Source of the DNA: Dyella flava
GTDB lineage: Bacteria; Pseudomonadota; Gammaproteobacteria; Xanthomonadales; Rhodanobacteraceae
Direction of reading: 5' to 3'
NCBI RefSeq assembly: GCF_016904955.1
Contig: NZ_JADIKE010000034.1
Coordinates: 124,001 to 188,000 of the forward strand
Length of the DNA: 64,000 nt
Shown: piece after piece, positions 18,372 through 27,826 of the stretch
Position numbering within the stretch: the first letter of the stretch is position 1
Layout of the letters: every line of letters begins with the position of its first letter
Notes under the pieces: generated by a model
The model's database searches: none
Seen by the model: only the letters and a program-made list of their open reading frames with translations
Told to the model about the DNA's origin: nothing
Position numbers and translations under genes: made by a program

Positions 18372-18818
18372 ATGAGCCTCAAGCAACAAATCACTGACGA
18401 CATGAAGACCGCCATGCGTGGCGGCGACAAGGACCGTCTTGGCGTGATCCGCCTGATCCTGGCGGCGATCAAGCAGCGCGAGGTGGACGAACGCATCCAG
18501 CTGGACGACAGCCAGGTGCTCGCCGTGCTGGAGAAGATGCTCAAGCAGCGCAAGGATTCTGTCAGCCAGTACGCCGCCGCCGGCCGTGACGACTTGGCCG
18601 ATATCGAGCGCGCCGAAATGGCGGTGATCGAAGCCTATATGCCGGCCAAGCTCAGCGATGCCGAGATCGAGGCCATCATCGAGGCCGCGGTCGCCGAGAC
18701 CGGCGCCAGCAGCGCACGCGACATGGGCAAAGTGGTGGGCGTCGTGAAGGGCAAGCTGGCCGGCCGCGCCGACATGGGCCAGGTTTCCGCGCGCATCAAG
18801 GCACGTCTGGGCGGCTGA
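18372..18818 (+). CDS. yqeY: GatB/YqeY domain protein
   Basis: 148 residues. MSLKQQITDDMKTAMRGGDKDRLGVIRLILAAIKQREVD is the YqeY start, and the C-terminal half (MGKVVGVVKGKLAGRADMGQVSARIKARL) matches the helical tail domain shared with GatB, the tRNA-binding part of the amidotransferase. The free-standing protein's role is not well established; a link to tRNA or amidation is usually proposed. The ATG directly follows the inverted-repeat element at 18166-18368, whose GGAG (10 bases before the ATG) is the only Shine-Dalgarno candidate. A terminator follows at 18835-18861. Confidence 0.92.
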   Translation: MSLKQQITDDMKTAMRGGDKDRLGVIRLILAAIKQREVDERIQLDDSQVLAVLEKMLKQRKDSVSQYAAAGRDDLADIERAEMAVIEAYMPAKLSDAEIEAIIEAAVAETGASSARDMGKVVGVVKGKLAGRADMGQVSARIKARLGG

Positions 18819-18834
18819 TCGCACGACTCCGTTT

Positions 18835-18861
18835 CATGGCGTCACCCACGGTGACGCCATG
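18835..18861 (+). terminator. Terminator after yqeY
   Basis: Perfect 12-bp stem CATGGCGTCACC / GGTGACGCCATG (18835-18846 and 18850-18861) with loop CAC, followed by TTTCCCC; 16 bases after the yqeY stop. Confidence 0.7.
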
Positions 18862-18925
18862 TTTCCCCGTTCCCGTGCTTGAATAAGCCAGCAGGCCTGG
18901 ATAGGGCCAAGCCACGGGGAAACAC

Positions 18926-19102
18926 ATGCATCTGCTCAAATGGGCCATCGTCTTCGGCCTCGTCTCGCTGGTGTCGGGCTGGCTGGGCTTCGGCACCCTG
19001 TCCGGCGTCACCGCCACCATCGCCAAGGTGCTGTTCGCCATCTTCGTGGTGATTTTCCTGCTGGTGATCCTGGCGGTGATCGGACTGATCCATCTTCTGT
19101 AA
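18926..19102 (+). CDS. DUF1328 small membrane protein (YtjA-like)
   Basis: 58 residues, MHLLKWAIVFGLVSLVSGWL then a second hydrophobic helix (KVLFAIFVVIFLLVILAVIG) ending HLL. Two transmembrane helices and the WA..F..VS...GWLGFG segment match the DUF1328/YtjA family of small inner-membrane proteins, which are often stress-induced and have no assigned function. CACGGGGA upstream is only a modest ribosome site. The gene lies between the yqeY terminator and dnaG, 67 bases before the dnaG start. Short, but the family match is good. Confidence 0.85.
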   Translation: MHLLKWAIVFGLVSLVSGWLGFGTLSGVTATIAKVLFAIFVVIFLLVILAVIGLIHLL

Positions 19103-19169
19103 TGTCCGACCGATACCGCCCTCGCAAAGCGTGAATGGCATAGCGGCGTCCGGCTAGACTAGCTGGACT

Positions 19170-20909
19170 ATGCGCGGCCGCATCCCTGACAGCTTCATCG
19201 ACGAACTACTTGCCCGCGTCGACATCGTCGACGTGATCGAGCGGCGCGTGCCGTTGAAAAAAGCCGGACGCGAATGGACCGCCTGTTGCCCGTTCCACAA
19301 CGAGCGCACGCCCTCGTTCTATGTCAGCCCGGCCAAGCAATTCTTCCATTGCTTTGGCTGTGCCGCGCACGGCAGCGCCATCAAGTTCCTGATGGATTAC
19401 GAGCGGCTGGAATTTCCGGATGCGGTGGAAGAACTGGCGCAATCGGTCGGACTGAAAGTGCCTTATGAAGGCGCGCGCGACAACGCACCGCGCGAGGACA
19501 AGACCGATCTGTACGCCATGCTGGACGCCGCTGCGCGCTGGTATGAAGGTGAACTGCCGAAAAATGCAGATGCCAAGGCGTACTGTGCCAAGCGCGGCCT
19601 GGATGCCTCCACCATCGAACGCTTTCGCATCGGCTGGGCGCCGGCGGGTTTTGATGGCGTGATCCGCAGCCTTGGCACCAGCGATCGGCGCATGCAGCTG
19701 CTGACCGAAGCCGGCATGGTGGCCAGCAACGAGCGTGGCAACAAGTACGACCGCTTCCGCGAGCGACTGATGTTTCCGATCCTGGATCGCCGCGGTCGCG
19801 TTATCGCTTTTGGCGGCAGGGTGTTGCAGTCGGAGCAAGGTCCGAAATATCTCAACTCGCCGGAGACCCCGCTCTTCCACAAAGGCCGCGAACTGTTCGC
19901 GCTGTGGCAGGTAAAGCAGGCCAACAGCAACCTCGCGCGCATCGTGGTGGTGGAAGGCTATATGGATGTGATCGCGCTGCATCAGGCGGGTCTGCCGATT
20001 GCGGTCGCCACGCTGGGCACGGCGACCACGCCCGAACATACCGAAGTGTTGTTCCGCGCCGCGCCGGATGTGGTGTTCTGTTTCGACGGCGATCGCGCCG
20101 GCCGATCCGCCGCATGGAAGGCGCTGGAATCCGCCCTGCCCCGCCTGCGTGACGGACGCCAGGCGTATTTCCTGTTTCTTCCGGAAGGCGAAGATCCGGA
20201 CACCTTGGTGCGCAAGGAGGGCAAGGAAGGTTTTGAAAAGCGCCTTCGTGAAGCGACACCGCTTTCGGAATACTTCTTCAGCGAGCTCTCGCACGATGTC
20301 GATATGGCAAGCCTGGACGGCCGCGCACGACTCGCCGAACGCGCACGCCCGCTGATTGCCCGCCTGCCGGATGGCGCATTCCGCGACCTGATGGCGCAGG
20401 AACTGGAAAAACGCAGCGGTGCGCGCGCCGTGCTGGAGCCTGACACCCACGCTCGCCGCCCCGTACAACGCCCCGTCGCCGTGCAGCGCTCCCTGGTTCG
20501 CAGCGCCATCTCGCTGTTGCTCGCGCAACCCGGCGTCGCCGATCAGGTGGAACGGCCTTACGGCTTTCTGCGCCTGAAAAAGCCCGGCGTGGAATTGCTC
20601 GCCGAACTGCTGGACACCGCCCGCGCACGACCGGGCATCAACCCGGCCATGCTGGTCGAACATTTCGCGGACCGCCAGCAGGAATACCACGCCTTGCAAA
20701 AACTGATGGCGGCCAACGTGGTCGGCGAGCCGGAAACCCAACGACTCGAATTTTTCGATGCGCTCATGCGCATGGAGCAGCAGATCGTCGATCAACGCCG
20801 CGATGAGCTGGTCGCCAAGAACCGCGAAGGCACGCTCGACAGCGCCGAAAAAGCCGAGCTGCGCGAACTGCTTGCCGCCCGCGCGCCGTCGCCGACCGCG
20901 GCATCATGA
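19170..20909 (+). CDS. dnaG: DNA primase
   Basis: 579 residues, standard length. The N-terminal zinc-binding domain has the ligands C40-x2-H43 and C61-x2-C64 (CPFH, CFGC). The Toprim core follows with VVVEGYMDVIALHQAG (acidic glutamate) and FCFDGDRAGRSAAWKAL (DxD-type metal-binding). The last 150 residues are the helical DnaB-interacting domain. It makes the RNA primers for replication forks. Upstream is the DUF1328 gene, downstream a DedA protein rather than rpoD. Identification is secure. Confidence 0.97.
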   Translation: MRGRIPDSFIDELLARVDIVDVIERRVPLKKAGREWTACCPFHNERTPSFYVSPAKQFFHCFGCAAHGSAIKFLMDYERLEFPDAVEELAQSVGLKVPYEGARDNAPREDKTDLYAMLDAAARWYEGELPKNADAKAYCAKRGLDASTIERFRIGWAPAGFDGVIRSLGTSDRRMQLLTEAGMVASNERGNKYDRFRERLMFPILDRRGRVIAFGGRVLQSEQGPKYLNSPETPLFHKGRELFALWQVKQANSNLARIVVVEGYMDVIALHQAGLPIAVATLGTATTPEHTEVLFRAAPDVVFCFDGDRAGRSAAWKALESALPRLRDGRQAYFLFLPEGEDPDTLVRKEGKEGFEKRLREATPLSEYFFSELSHDVDMASLDGRARLAERARPLIARLPDGAFRDLMAQELEKRSGARAVLEPDTHARRPVQRPVAVQRSLVRSAISLLLAQPGVADQVERPYGFLRLKKPGVELLAELLDTARARPGINPAMLVEHFADRQQEYHALQKLMAANVVGEPETQRLEFFDALMRMEQQIVDQRRDELVAKNREGTLDSAEKAELRELLAARAPSPTAAS

Positions 20910-20975
20910 GTTTGGCGTCATGTAACGCGCAACCGGACGCGCGACACTCTGCCATGCCGACAACAAGGATCGTCG

Positions 20976-21593
20976 ATGGATTTGCTTGAACGCCTGATCA
21001 CGCTATTTGCCGAAAACGGCTACGTAGCGGTGTTCATCGCCCTGCTGCTGTGCGGCGCAGGCATTCCATTACCTGAGGACATCACCCTGGTGGCCGGCGG
21101 CGTGATTGCCGGACTGGGCTATGCCAATGTACACATCATGGCAGCGGTGACCATGGTTGGTGTATTGGTCGGCGATGCGGCGATGTTTCTGCTAGGACAC
21201 CATTTCGGCGAACACATGCTGCAGTGGAAGCCGATCGCTTGGCTGATGCCGCCGCGGCGTTACGTCAAAATGCAGGATAAATTCGCGCGATACGGCAATC
21301 GCCTGATGTTCTTCGCGCGCTTCCTGCCCGGCATGCGTACCGCCGTCTATATCACCGCCGGCGCCACGCATCGGGTCAGCTTCTGGCGCTTCCTGATGCT
21401 CGATGGGCTCGCCGCGCTGATCAGCGTGCCGTTCTGGGTGTATCTCGGTTACTTCGGCGCGAACCGGCGCGAATGGCTGGGGATGTGGATCCGTCGTGGT
21501 CAAAGCAGCTTATGGCTGCTGGGCGGCCTGGCGCTGGTCGCCATGCTTATTTGGTGGTGGCGGCGTCGCCAGCGCAAGCTGCAGGCTCGGTAG
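20976..21593 (+). CDS. DedA family membrane protein
   Basis: 205 residues with about five hydrophobic segments. The family motifs are present: CGAGIPLPEDITLVAGG (re-entrant loop with the conserved acidic residue) near 28-44 and FFARFLPGMRTAVYITAG near 106-123, which contains the essential arginine. DedA proteins are undecaprenyl-phosphate or phospholipid flippases involved in envelope homeostasis. Starts 66 bases after dnaG. Its TAG stop codon lies inside the terminal repeat of the element at 21590-21726, so insertion may have set the C-terminus. Confidence 0.9.
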   Translation: MDLLERLITLFAENGYVAVFIALLLCGAGIPLPEDITLVAGGVIAGLGYANVHIMAAVTMVGVLVGDAAMFLLGHHFGEHMLQWKPIAWLMPPRRYVKMQDKFARYGNRLMFFARFLPGMRTAVYITAGATHRVSFWRFLMLDGLAALISVPFWVYLGYFGANRREWLGMWIRRGQSSLWLLGGLALVAMLIWWWRRRQRKLQAR

Positions 21594-21726
21594 GTTGGTG
21601 GTAAGCGAAGCGCATCCCAACGTTGCCATGTCATGTTTTGCGCGCAAAACATCCCGGGCCAATGATGATTCACCGTCGTGCCAGAGATGGCGATGTTGGA
21701 GTGCGCTGGCGCTTACTCCAACCTAC
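21590..21726. repeat. Inverted-repeat element overlapping the dedA stop codon
   Basis: Nine-base terminal arms GTAGGTTGG (21590-21598) and CCAACCTAC (21718-21726) continue as imperfect longer arms (GTAAGCGAAGCGCATCCCAAC against GTTGGAGTGCGCTGGCGCTTAC), enclosing a 137-bp non-coding segment. GTAGGTTGG-ended repeats with a GAGCGAAGC-like interior are common dispersed elements in Proteobacteria. The first TAG of the repeat is the DedA stop codon. Confidence 0.7.
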
Positions 21727-21750
21727 GCAGCGGTGTTCGAGACGGACTCG

Positions 21751-21780
21751 GGTTATCCCCGGACTTGGTCCGGGGTAACC
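21751..21780. terminator. Strong hairpin between dedA and the efflux operon
   Basis: GGTTATCCCCGGAC at 21751-21764 pairs with GTCCGGGGTAACC at 21768-21780 (13 pairs and one bulged T), loop TTG. It lies between the convergent dedA and NodT genes and may stop transcription from both sides. No T run follows on either side. Confidence 0.55.
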
Positions 21781-21846
21781 CGAACAGGCGGCCGGGCAGT
21801 GCTGGGTTACGCGGGGCAACCCAACGCGAAAACGTACAGCCTTGGC

Positions 21847-23361
21847 TTACCGGTTGGTCTTGAAGCCGGTCGATGCCGCCACGTCCTGCCGATTCCACCA
21901 GCCACCGCCTACTGCCTGGAACAAGGCGACGCTGTCGGAATAACGTGCTGCACGCGCCTGGATCAGGGCAAGCTCAGCCTGGCGATAGGTCACCTGCGCG
22001 TTGAGCAAAGCCACCATGCTGATATCGCCCACGGCGTATTCACGCTGTGCGATCTGCAGACTGTGGGCGGCTGCCCGTTCGGCACGCGCGTCGGCCACCA
22101 TGGCATCCGCATCGGACTGCACGGCGTGCATCGAGTCAGCCATGTTCTGCAAGGCGGACATCACTGTGCTGCGATACTGCTCGGCGGCCTGCTTGTAGGC
22201 AGCCTCTGCAGCACGCTGGCGATGCTTGAGCGTACCGCCGTCGAAGATCGGCGCGGTGATGGCCGCACCGATATTCCAGAAGCCGGTACCGCTGCCGAAC
22301 AGGTTATGCATCTGATCGGTCGCGCTACCGCCGTTGGCCGAGATATTGATGTTCGGCAAACGGGCGGCGAATGCTACCCCGACCTGTGCGCACGCTGCAT
22401 GCAGGTTGGCTTCGGCCATGCGTACATCCGGGCGCTGCTCGACCAGGCGCGCGGGCAGACTCAAGGGAAGATCCTGCGGCAGCTGCAATGCATCGAGCTC
22501 GAAATGTGCGATGTCCTGATCCGGCGCACGTCCGCTGAGTACCGCCAACAGGTCGCGTTGCTGGGCGAGCTGTTTTTGTAGAGGCGGCAAGGTCGCACGT
22601 GTCTGTTCCAGGGTCGCTTCCTGGGAGGCAACATCGGCATCGCCCATGTCACCCAGAGCCCGCTGCTTGCGCGTGGTGTCGAGGATTTTCTGCTGGCTGT
22701 CGATCATGTCCCGCGTGGCATTGATCTGCGCACGCAGCGACGCCTCACCCACCGCCGCATTCACCACGTTGGTGGTGAGCGTGAGATAGGTGGCCTCCAG
22801 CTGAAAGCGCTGCGCGTCCGCCTGCGCGACCAACGATTCCACCGAGCGTCGATTCGCGCCCCACAGATCCGGCGTGTAGGAAATGCTGAGCTGCGCCGTC
22901 GTGAGGTTGTACAGGGTGGCATTGGAAGAGACATTGCTGGTGAGCACCGAGCCGACCTTTTGCCGCGTCGGATCCACGCTCGCACTGACTTGCGGGAAGT
23001 ACTGGCCTTGCTGTGCACGCACGCTCTCCACCGCTGCGCGCAAGGCTTCCTGCGCGGCGGCGACATCCGGGTTGTGCTTGATCGAGTCGTCGATCAGGAG
23101 ATCCAGGGGTTGGGAATGGAACAGGGTCCACCACTGGCCCGGAATATCCATGTCGCGCACGAACTGTTGCGCACTACCGTCCGGCCCGGGCACCGATGCC
23201 GTGGTCTTGGGCATGGGTGTCGGGGCATAGTTCTGACTGGCTGGTGCGGCCGGCCGGTGGAAATTCGGACCGACTGCGCAAGCGCCGAGCGCGAAGGTGA
23301 TGCCAAAGGCAAGCAAGCTGCGACCGGCGCGCCGTAATGCAAAGTCCTGGTTCGCGTGCAT
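21847..23361 (-). CDS. Outer-membrane efflux lipoprotein, NodT family
   Basis: 504 residues from the ATG at 23361; the open frame runs on 567 bases upstream but that part is antisense-like shadow inside the RND gene. The signal peptide ends in a lipobox (FALGACAVGPNF, cysteine 28), and the GPNFHRP segment is the standard start of mature NodT/OprM-type channels. Two repeats of the outer-membrane efflux domain follow. It forms the outer-membrane exit duct for the RND pump encoded two bases upstream. Third gene of the adaptor-pump-channel operon. Confidence 0.93.
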   Translation of the reverse strand: MHANQDFALRRAGRSLLAFGITFALGACAVGPNFHRPAAPASQNYAPTPMPKTTASVPGPDGSAQQFVRDMDIPGQWWTLFHSQPLDLLIDDSIKHNPDVAAAQEALRAAVESVRAQQGQYFPQVSASVDPTRQKVGSVLTSNVSSNATLYNLTTAQLSISYTPDLWGANRRSVESLVAQADAQRFQLEATYLTLTTNVVNAAVGEASLRAQINATRDMIDSQQKILDTTRKQRALGDMGDADVASQEATLEQTRATLPPLQKQLAQQRDLLAVLSGRAPDQDIAHFELDALQLPQDLPLSLPARLVEQRPDVRMAEANLHAACAQVGVAFAARLPNINISANGGSATDQMHNLFGSGTGFWNIGAAITAPIFDGGTLKHRQRAAEAAYKQAAEQYRSTVMSALQNMADSMHAVQSDADAMVADARAERAAAHSLQIAQREYAVGDISMVALLNAQVTYRQAELALIQARAARYSDSVALFQAVGGGWWNRQDVAASTGFKTNR

Positions 23362-23363
23362 GG

Positions 23364-26300
23364 TCAGATCTCCGCCGCAGAGGGCGCATGGCCCCAGTGC
23401 TTCTGGATGAAGTTCTCGAGACCGTAATAGAGCGCCGGGAGAATGAAGAGCGTGAGCAAGGTGGCGATCGGCAGGCCGCCCACCACCACCGTGGCAAGAC
23501 CGCGCTGTACGTCGGTGCCGATGCCGGTGGCCAAGGCCGCCGGCAACATGCCGATACTTGCCACCGTCGCTGTCATCAGCACCGGTCGGAATCGTTCGGT
23601 AGCGCCGACCAGTACCGCCTCGTTGAGCGACAAGCCTTCCTTTCGAACACGGTTGATGTTCGACACCATGATGATGCCGTTCTGCACGGCGACACCGAAC
23701 AGCGCGATAAAGCCTACCGCCGTCGCAATGTTCAGCGTTTCGCCGCGCACATGCAGCGCGATCAGGCCACCCACGGTAGCCAGCGGCACTACGCCAAGCA
23801 CAAGTACGGCCTGATGGAATTTGCCGAACTCCCCGAACAGGAGCACCGCCATGATCGCCATCACCATGCCCATCACGACGATCAGGCGCGCCTGGGCACG
23901 CTGTTCGTTTTCGAAGTTGCCGGCCCATTCCAACGTGTACGTCTGCTTGTCGAAATGCACCTTGGCATTGATTTGCGCCTGCGCGTCGGCCAGGTAGTCC
24001 GACAAAGCACGGTCACGGTTATCGATGCGAATGGTCAGCTCGCGTTTGCCATGCTCGTGCGAAATCGTGCTCTCGCCCATCACCAGCTTGATGTCCGCGA
24101 CTTCCTTGAGCGGCACCTGCGCGCCGCTGGACGAAGTCAGCGGCAGTTCGCCAACCGCTTGCAGGCTATTGGCCACGTCATTGGAGACGCGCGCGGTCAC
24201 GTTGTAGATGCGATCGCCCACATATACCTGGGTGATCGGCGCACCGCCGATAGCCGTCTGGATCAGATTGGTGATGTCACTGACGTTGATGCCGTAGCGC
24301 GCCGCCGCATCACGGTCCGCCGTGATCTCCAGCTGCGGAATCGGCGGCTCCTGGAAGATCGACGCATCGGCCGTGCCGCGAATACCCCGGAGTACGTCGA
24401 CGATCTCGTTTCCGATGCGGCGCATTTCGTGGAAGTCGTCACCGTAGATGCGCAGCACCAGCGGGCTGTGCGCGCCACCGACCATGTCGTTCTCACCGTC
24501 GATGATCGGCTGGCTGATACCCACCGTGATGCCCGGAATCTGCTGCAGGCGCGCGTTGAACTTGCGCAGGAATTCCGCCTTGGTTTCACCATGCCAGCTA
24601 CTGTAAGGGTGGAGGCCCACGGCGGCCTCTACGTGCGAAGGCGTCCACGGGTCGGTACCGGTGTCGTTGCGGCCAAGCTGTGTGACGATATATGACACCT
24701 CGGGGAATTCGCGCACGACTTTCCGCAGCTGCGCCGTCATCTGGCTGGCCTTGTCCAGCGACAGACCGGTCGGCATCTGTACCTGCAGCCACAACGAACC
24801 TTCGTCGAGATCGGGCAGGAATTCGCGGCCAATCGTGGCGCCGAGAATCAGCACGCCGCAGAACGCCACTGCCGCGACCGAATAAGCGATCGGCAGACGA
24901 TGCAACAACTTGCCCAGGGTATGCGTAAACGCTGCCTGCAAGCGCTCCAGCGGCTTGTTGTGGAACAGCTTGCGCGGTTTGCGCAACGCCAGATAGGCCA
25001 GCGCCGGGGTCAACGTCACCGTGCACAGCAGCGCCGCGAGCAAGGCGTAACCCACGGTGAAAGCCATCGGGCGGAACAGCTTGCCTTCCGCATGTTCGAA
25101 CGCGAACAACGGCAGATAGGCGGTGATGATGATCATGGTGGCGAAGAAGATCGAGCGACCCACGTGCCCCGTCACCGTCATCACGTCTTCTTCGGTCAGC
25201 ACCTCGGTCGGCTTCTGCTCGCGCCTGCGCAGGATCGCCTCGGTGACCACGATCGCGCCGTCGACAATCACGCCGAAGTCGATCGCACCCAGCGAGAACA
25301 GGTTCGCCGACATGTGGGTGAACTGCATCAGGATGAACACGGTCACCAGCGACATCGGAATCGCGACCGCCGCAACCAGCGCCGAACGCGGGCTGCCGAG
25401 GAACAGGATCAGCACGATACATACCAGCCCGATGCCTTCCATCACCGTATGGAAGACCTTTTCCTTGGTCGCATTCACCAGATCGTCGCGATCGATGTAC
25501 GGCACGATGTAGACATCTTGCGGATTGAGCTGCTTGCTCAGCTCGTCGACCTTGGCGTGGATGCCCTCGAGCACCTTCGAGGCGTTTTCATACTTCAGCA
25601 GGTCGACAATGCCCTCGATCGTGTCGGGGTTGTTGTCCTTGCCCAGGATGCCCTCACGAACCTGGTGGCCGTAGCGCAATTTGCCAAGCTCTTTCACCAG
25701 CACCGGCACGCCATTGTTCTGCGTGACCACGATGTCGCCCAGGTCCTTCAGCGAGTGCACCATGCCGATGCCACGCACGATGTAGGACTGCTCGCCACGC
25801 GTGATACGGCCGCCACCGGCATTGGACGTATTGGCGGAAATGGCAGCGGTAACCTGGTTGACGCTGACGCCGTAATGCAGCAACTGCTGCGGATCCAGCT
25901 CCAGCTGAAATTCCTTGGTGAAGCCGCCGAAGTTATCGACGTTGATCACGCCGGGCACTTGCTCCAGCGCCGGGATCACGATCCAGTTCTGGATCTCCGA
26001 AAGCTGCATCAGGTTCTTGGTCTTCGATTCGAGCGTATAGCGATAGATTTCCCCGGCAGGCCCAGTCACTGGATCGAGTCCGGGCGTGATGCCCGGCGGC
26101 AACGTGACCTGGCTGATGCGCTCCATGATGCGCTGACGTTCCCAATAATCGTCAGCGCCATCCTTGAACACCATGGTGATCAGCGACAGCCCGAACGTGC
26201 TGCTCGAACGCATGCTGACCAGGCCCTGGGTGTCAGCGAGGCCGCGCTCCAATGGCGTGGTGATCTGTTGTTCGATTTCCTCCGCAGCCAGACCGGGCAC

Positions 26301-26456
26301 CTGCGTGGTGACCTGCGCGGTCACGTCGCTCAATTCCGGATAGGCCTCGATGGCAAGCTGCGTCCAGGAGTAATAGCCGAAACAGATGACAAGAATCGTC
26401 ACAACGATGAAAAGCATTCGCTTTTCAAAGCAAAAACGGAAGAGCTGATTAATCAT
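23364..26456 (-). CDS. Heavy-metal RND efflux pump (CzcA/CusA family)
   Basis: 1030 residues, twelve predicted transmembrane helices and two large periplasmic loops. MINQLFRFCFEKRMLFIVV is the usual N-terminus. In the fourth helix region the sequence is AIDFGVIVDGAIVVTEAILRR; the DFG and the D of VDG match the zinc/cobalt/cadmium (CzcA) and nickel types rather than the CusA copper type, so a divalent-cation substrate is more likely. The first codons overlap the adaptor gene by eight bases, and NodT follows two bases after its stop, so the operon is tightly coupled. Class is secure; metal specificity is inference. Confidence 0.93.
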   Translation of the reverse strand: MINQLFRFCFEKRMLFIVVTILVICFGYYSWTQLAIEAYPELSDVTAQVTTQVPGLAAEEIEQQITTPLERGLADTQGLVSMRSSSTFGLSLITMVFKDGADDYWERQRIMERISQVTLPPGITPGLDPVTGPAGEIYRYTLESKTKNLMQLSEIQNWIVIPALEQVPGVINVDNFGGFTKEFQLELDPQQLLHYGVSVNQVTAAISANTSNAGGGRITRGEQSYIVRGIGMVHSLKDLGDIVVTQNNGVPVLVKELGKLRYGHQVREGILGKDNNPDTIEGIVDLLKYENASKVLEGIHAKVDELSKQLNPQDVYIVPYIDRDDLVNATKEKVFHTVMEGIGLVCIVLILFLGSPRSALVAAVAIPMSLVTVFILMQFTHMSANLFSLGAIDFGVIVDGAIVVTEAILRRREQKPTEVLTEEDVMTVTGHVGRSIFFATMIIITAYLPLFAFEHAEGKLFRPMAFTVGYALLAALLCTVTLTPALAYLALRKPRKLFHNKPLERLQAAFTHTLGKLLHRLPIAYSVAAVAFCGVLILGATIGREFLPDLDEGSLWLQVQMPTGLSLDKASQMTAQLRKVVREFPEVSYIVTQLGRNDTGTDPWTPSHVEAAVGLHPYSSWHGETKAEFLRKFNARLQQIPGITVGISQPIIDGENDMVGGAHSPLVLRIYGDDFHEMRRIGNEIVDVLRGIRGTADASIFQEPPIPQLEITADRDAAARYGINVSDITNLIQTAIGGAPITQVYVGDRIYNVTARVSNDVANSLQAVGELPLTSSSGAQVPLKEVADIKLVMGESTISHEHGKRELTIRIDNRDRALSDYLADAQAQINAKVHFDKQTYTLEWAGNFENEQRAQARLIVVMGMVMAIMAVLLFGEFGKFHQAVLVLGVVPLATVGGLIALHVRGETLNIATAVGFIALFGVAVQNGIIMVSNINRVRKEGLSLNEAVLVGATERFRPVLMTATVASIGMLPAALATGIGTDVQRGLATVVVGGLPIATLLTLFILPALYYGLENFIQKHWGHAPSAAEI

Positions 26457-27576
26457 TGAGCAGCACTCCGCTCCGGACGATCACGCGATCGCCCGCTTTC
26501 AGCCCCTTCAGCACACGCGTGCCGTCGCTTTCGTCGTAGCTCAGATCCACCGTGCGACGTTCGAACGTCCACGGCGCCACTTCGACGAATACCGTGATGC
26601 TGTCATTGTTCATCAGCAACGCCGACTCCGGCACGAACACTTCGTCCGGCTGCGGAATGTCGATGCTTACGTTGGCGAACATGTTGGGCTTCAGACGCAG
26701 ATCCGGATTGGCAAACACCGCGCGCACCAGGTCGCGGCGCGTGTCCGGTTGCAGCACGGGACTGACGAAGCTCACCGTGCCGTGGAACACCTGATCCGGA
26801 TAGGCGGTCAGTACAGCGCTGAGCTTCTCGCCCTTGACGATCTGGCCAATATCGCTCTCCGGTACGTTGGAGGTGATCCATACCGAATCGAGATCGGAGA
26901 TGGTCATCATCGCCGCAGTCGGGTCGTTGACGTACATGCCCGGCGCTACTGAGAGCGCGGTGACATAGCCCGTGGCCGGCGCCGTGATCTGCATCGGACG
27001 CGTAGCCTCTGCACCTTGGGTGCCGCCGACAGCAGTGAGCCGCGTTTGTGCGCGGTTGTACTCGTACAGCGCCTGGTTGTAACCACTCTGCGCTGCTTCC
27101 AGATCCTTCACGGCGTTACCGCCCGCCACTTTCACTGCGCGGGTACGATCGAGGGTCTTCTTGGCGAGATCGAGTGCATCTTTTGCCTTGTAGACATCCG
27201 CATAAGCTTGCGCCAGATCACCGGAATCGATGACGGCCAGCAACTGCCCGCGCGTGACGTGATCGCCCAGGCCCACTTTCAACTCGGCAACCTTGCCGGT
27301 GAGCGGGGGCAGCACATTTACCGTACGCGCGGGATCGGCCTCGACATTTCCCGGGAAGACCTTGGCGTGCGGCGCCTGACGCATCTCCACCGGCTGCACC
27401 ACCAGCTCTTTGCGCAGCGGTGAACCTTCGGGAATCTTGTACAAGCCGTGATCAATGGTGAACGCGGGAGGTGCTTCGGTTGCCTGATCGCCACCGTGTG
27501 AGCAAGCGGCCACGCTCAACGCCACGGCGATCATGATGGAAAGCCGCGACCCATTTTTACTCAGCAGATGAAACAT
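26449..27576 (-). CDS. RND efflux periplasmic adaptor lipoprotein (CzcB/CusB-like)
   Basis: 375 residues. The signal peptide ends in a lipobox (SVAACSHGG, cysteine 25). The lipoyl half (VLPPLTGKVAELKVGLGDHV), a helical hairpin (about residues 120-180), the second lipoyl part (ITAPATGYVTALSV) and the beta-barrel/membrane-proximal domain (SALLMNNDSITVFVEV) are in order for a membrane fusion protein. It links the inner-membrane pump to the outer channel. First gene of the operon; the 250 bp upstream shows no clear metal-regulator site and no adjacent regulator gene, so control may be distant. Confidence 0.9.
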   Translation of the reverse strand: MFHLLSKNGSRLSIMIAVALSVAACSHGGDQATEAPPAFTIDHGLYKIPEGSPLRKELVVQPVEMRQAPHAKVFPGNVEADPARTVNVLPPLTGKVAELKVGLGDHVTRGQLLAVIDSGDLAQAYADVYKAKDALDLAKKTLDRTRAVKVAGGNAVKDLEAAQSGYNQALYEYNRAQTRLTAVGGTQGAEATRPMQITAPATGYVTALSVAPGMYVNDPTAAMMTISDLDSVWITSNVPESDIGQIVKGEKLSAVLTAYPDQVFHGTVSFVSPVLQPDTRRDLVRAVFANPDLRLKPNMFANVSIDIPQPDEVFVPESALLMNNDSITVFVEVAPWTFERRTVDLSYDESDGTRVLKGLKAGDRVIVRSGVLLND

Positions 27577-27826
27577 AAAGATTTTTCCCTTCGGCTCGAC
27601 GCTCGAATGCGTTCCCCGTCACCACGAGGCCACAGAGCTGTTGCAAAACGGTGAAGGGAGACCTGGCAGTAGGCAAAATCACTATCAGTCATATCCCCGG
27701 ACCGCGGTTTGGCCGCCCAAAACCACCGCACCCGGGTGAGGCTCCGTAGCAGGAGCGCACGCGTCGACAGAGGTCAGTAAGGCGGGCTAATACTGGAAGG
27801 TTCAGCTTGCGTGTGACTGTCCAAGT

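Noticed and set aside
23362..23928. N-terminal extension of the NodT protein to 693 residues
   Set aside because: The extra part lies within the RND pump gene in another frame; the signal peptide and lipobox begin at 23361.
27577..27826. Metal-regulator site upstream of the RND efflux operon
   Set aside because: I looked for a MerR-type or CzcR-type inverted repeat in the 250-bp gap and found none convincing.
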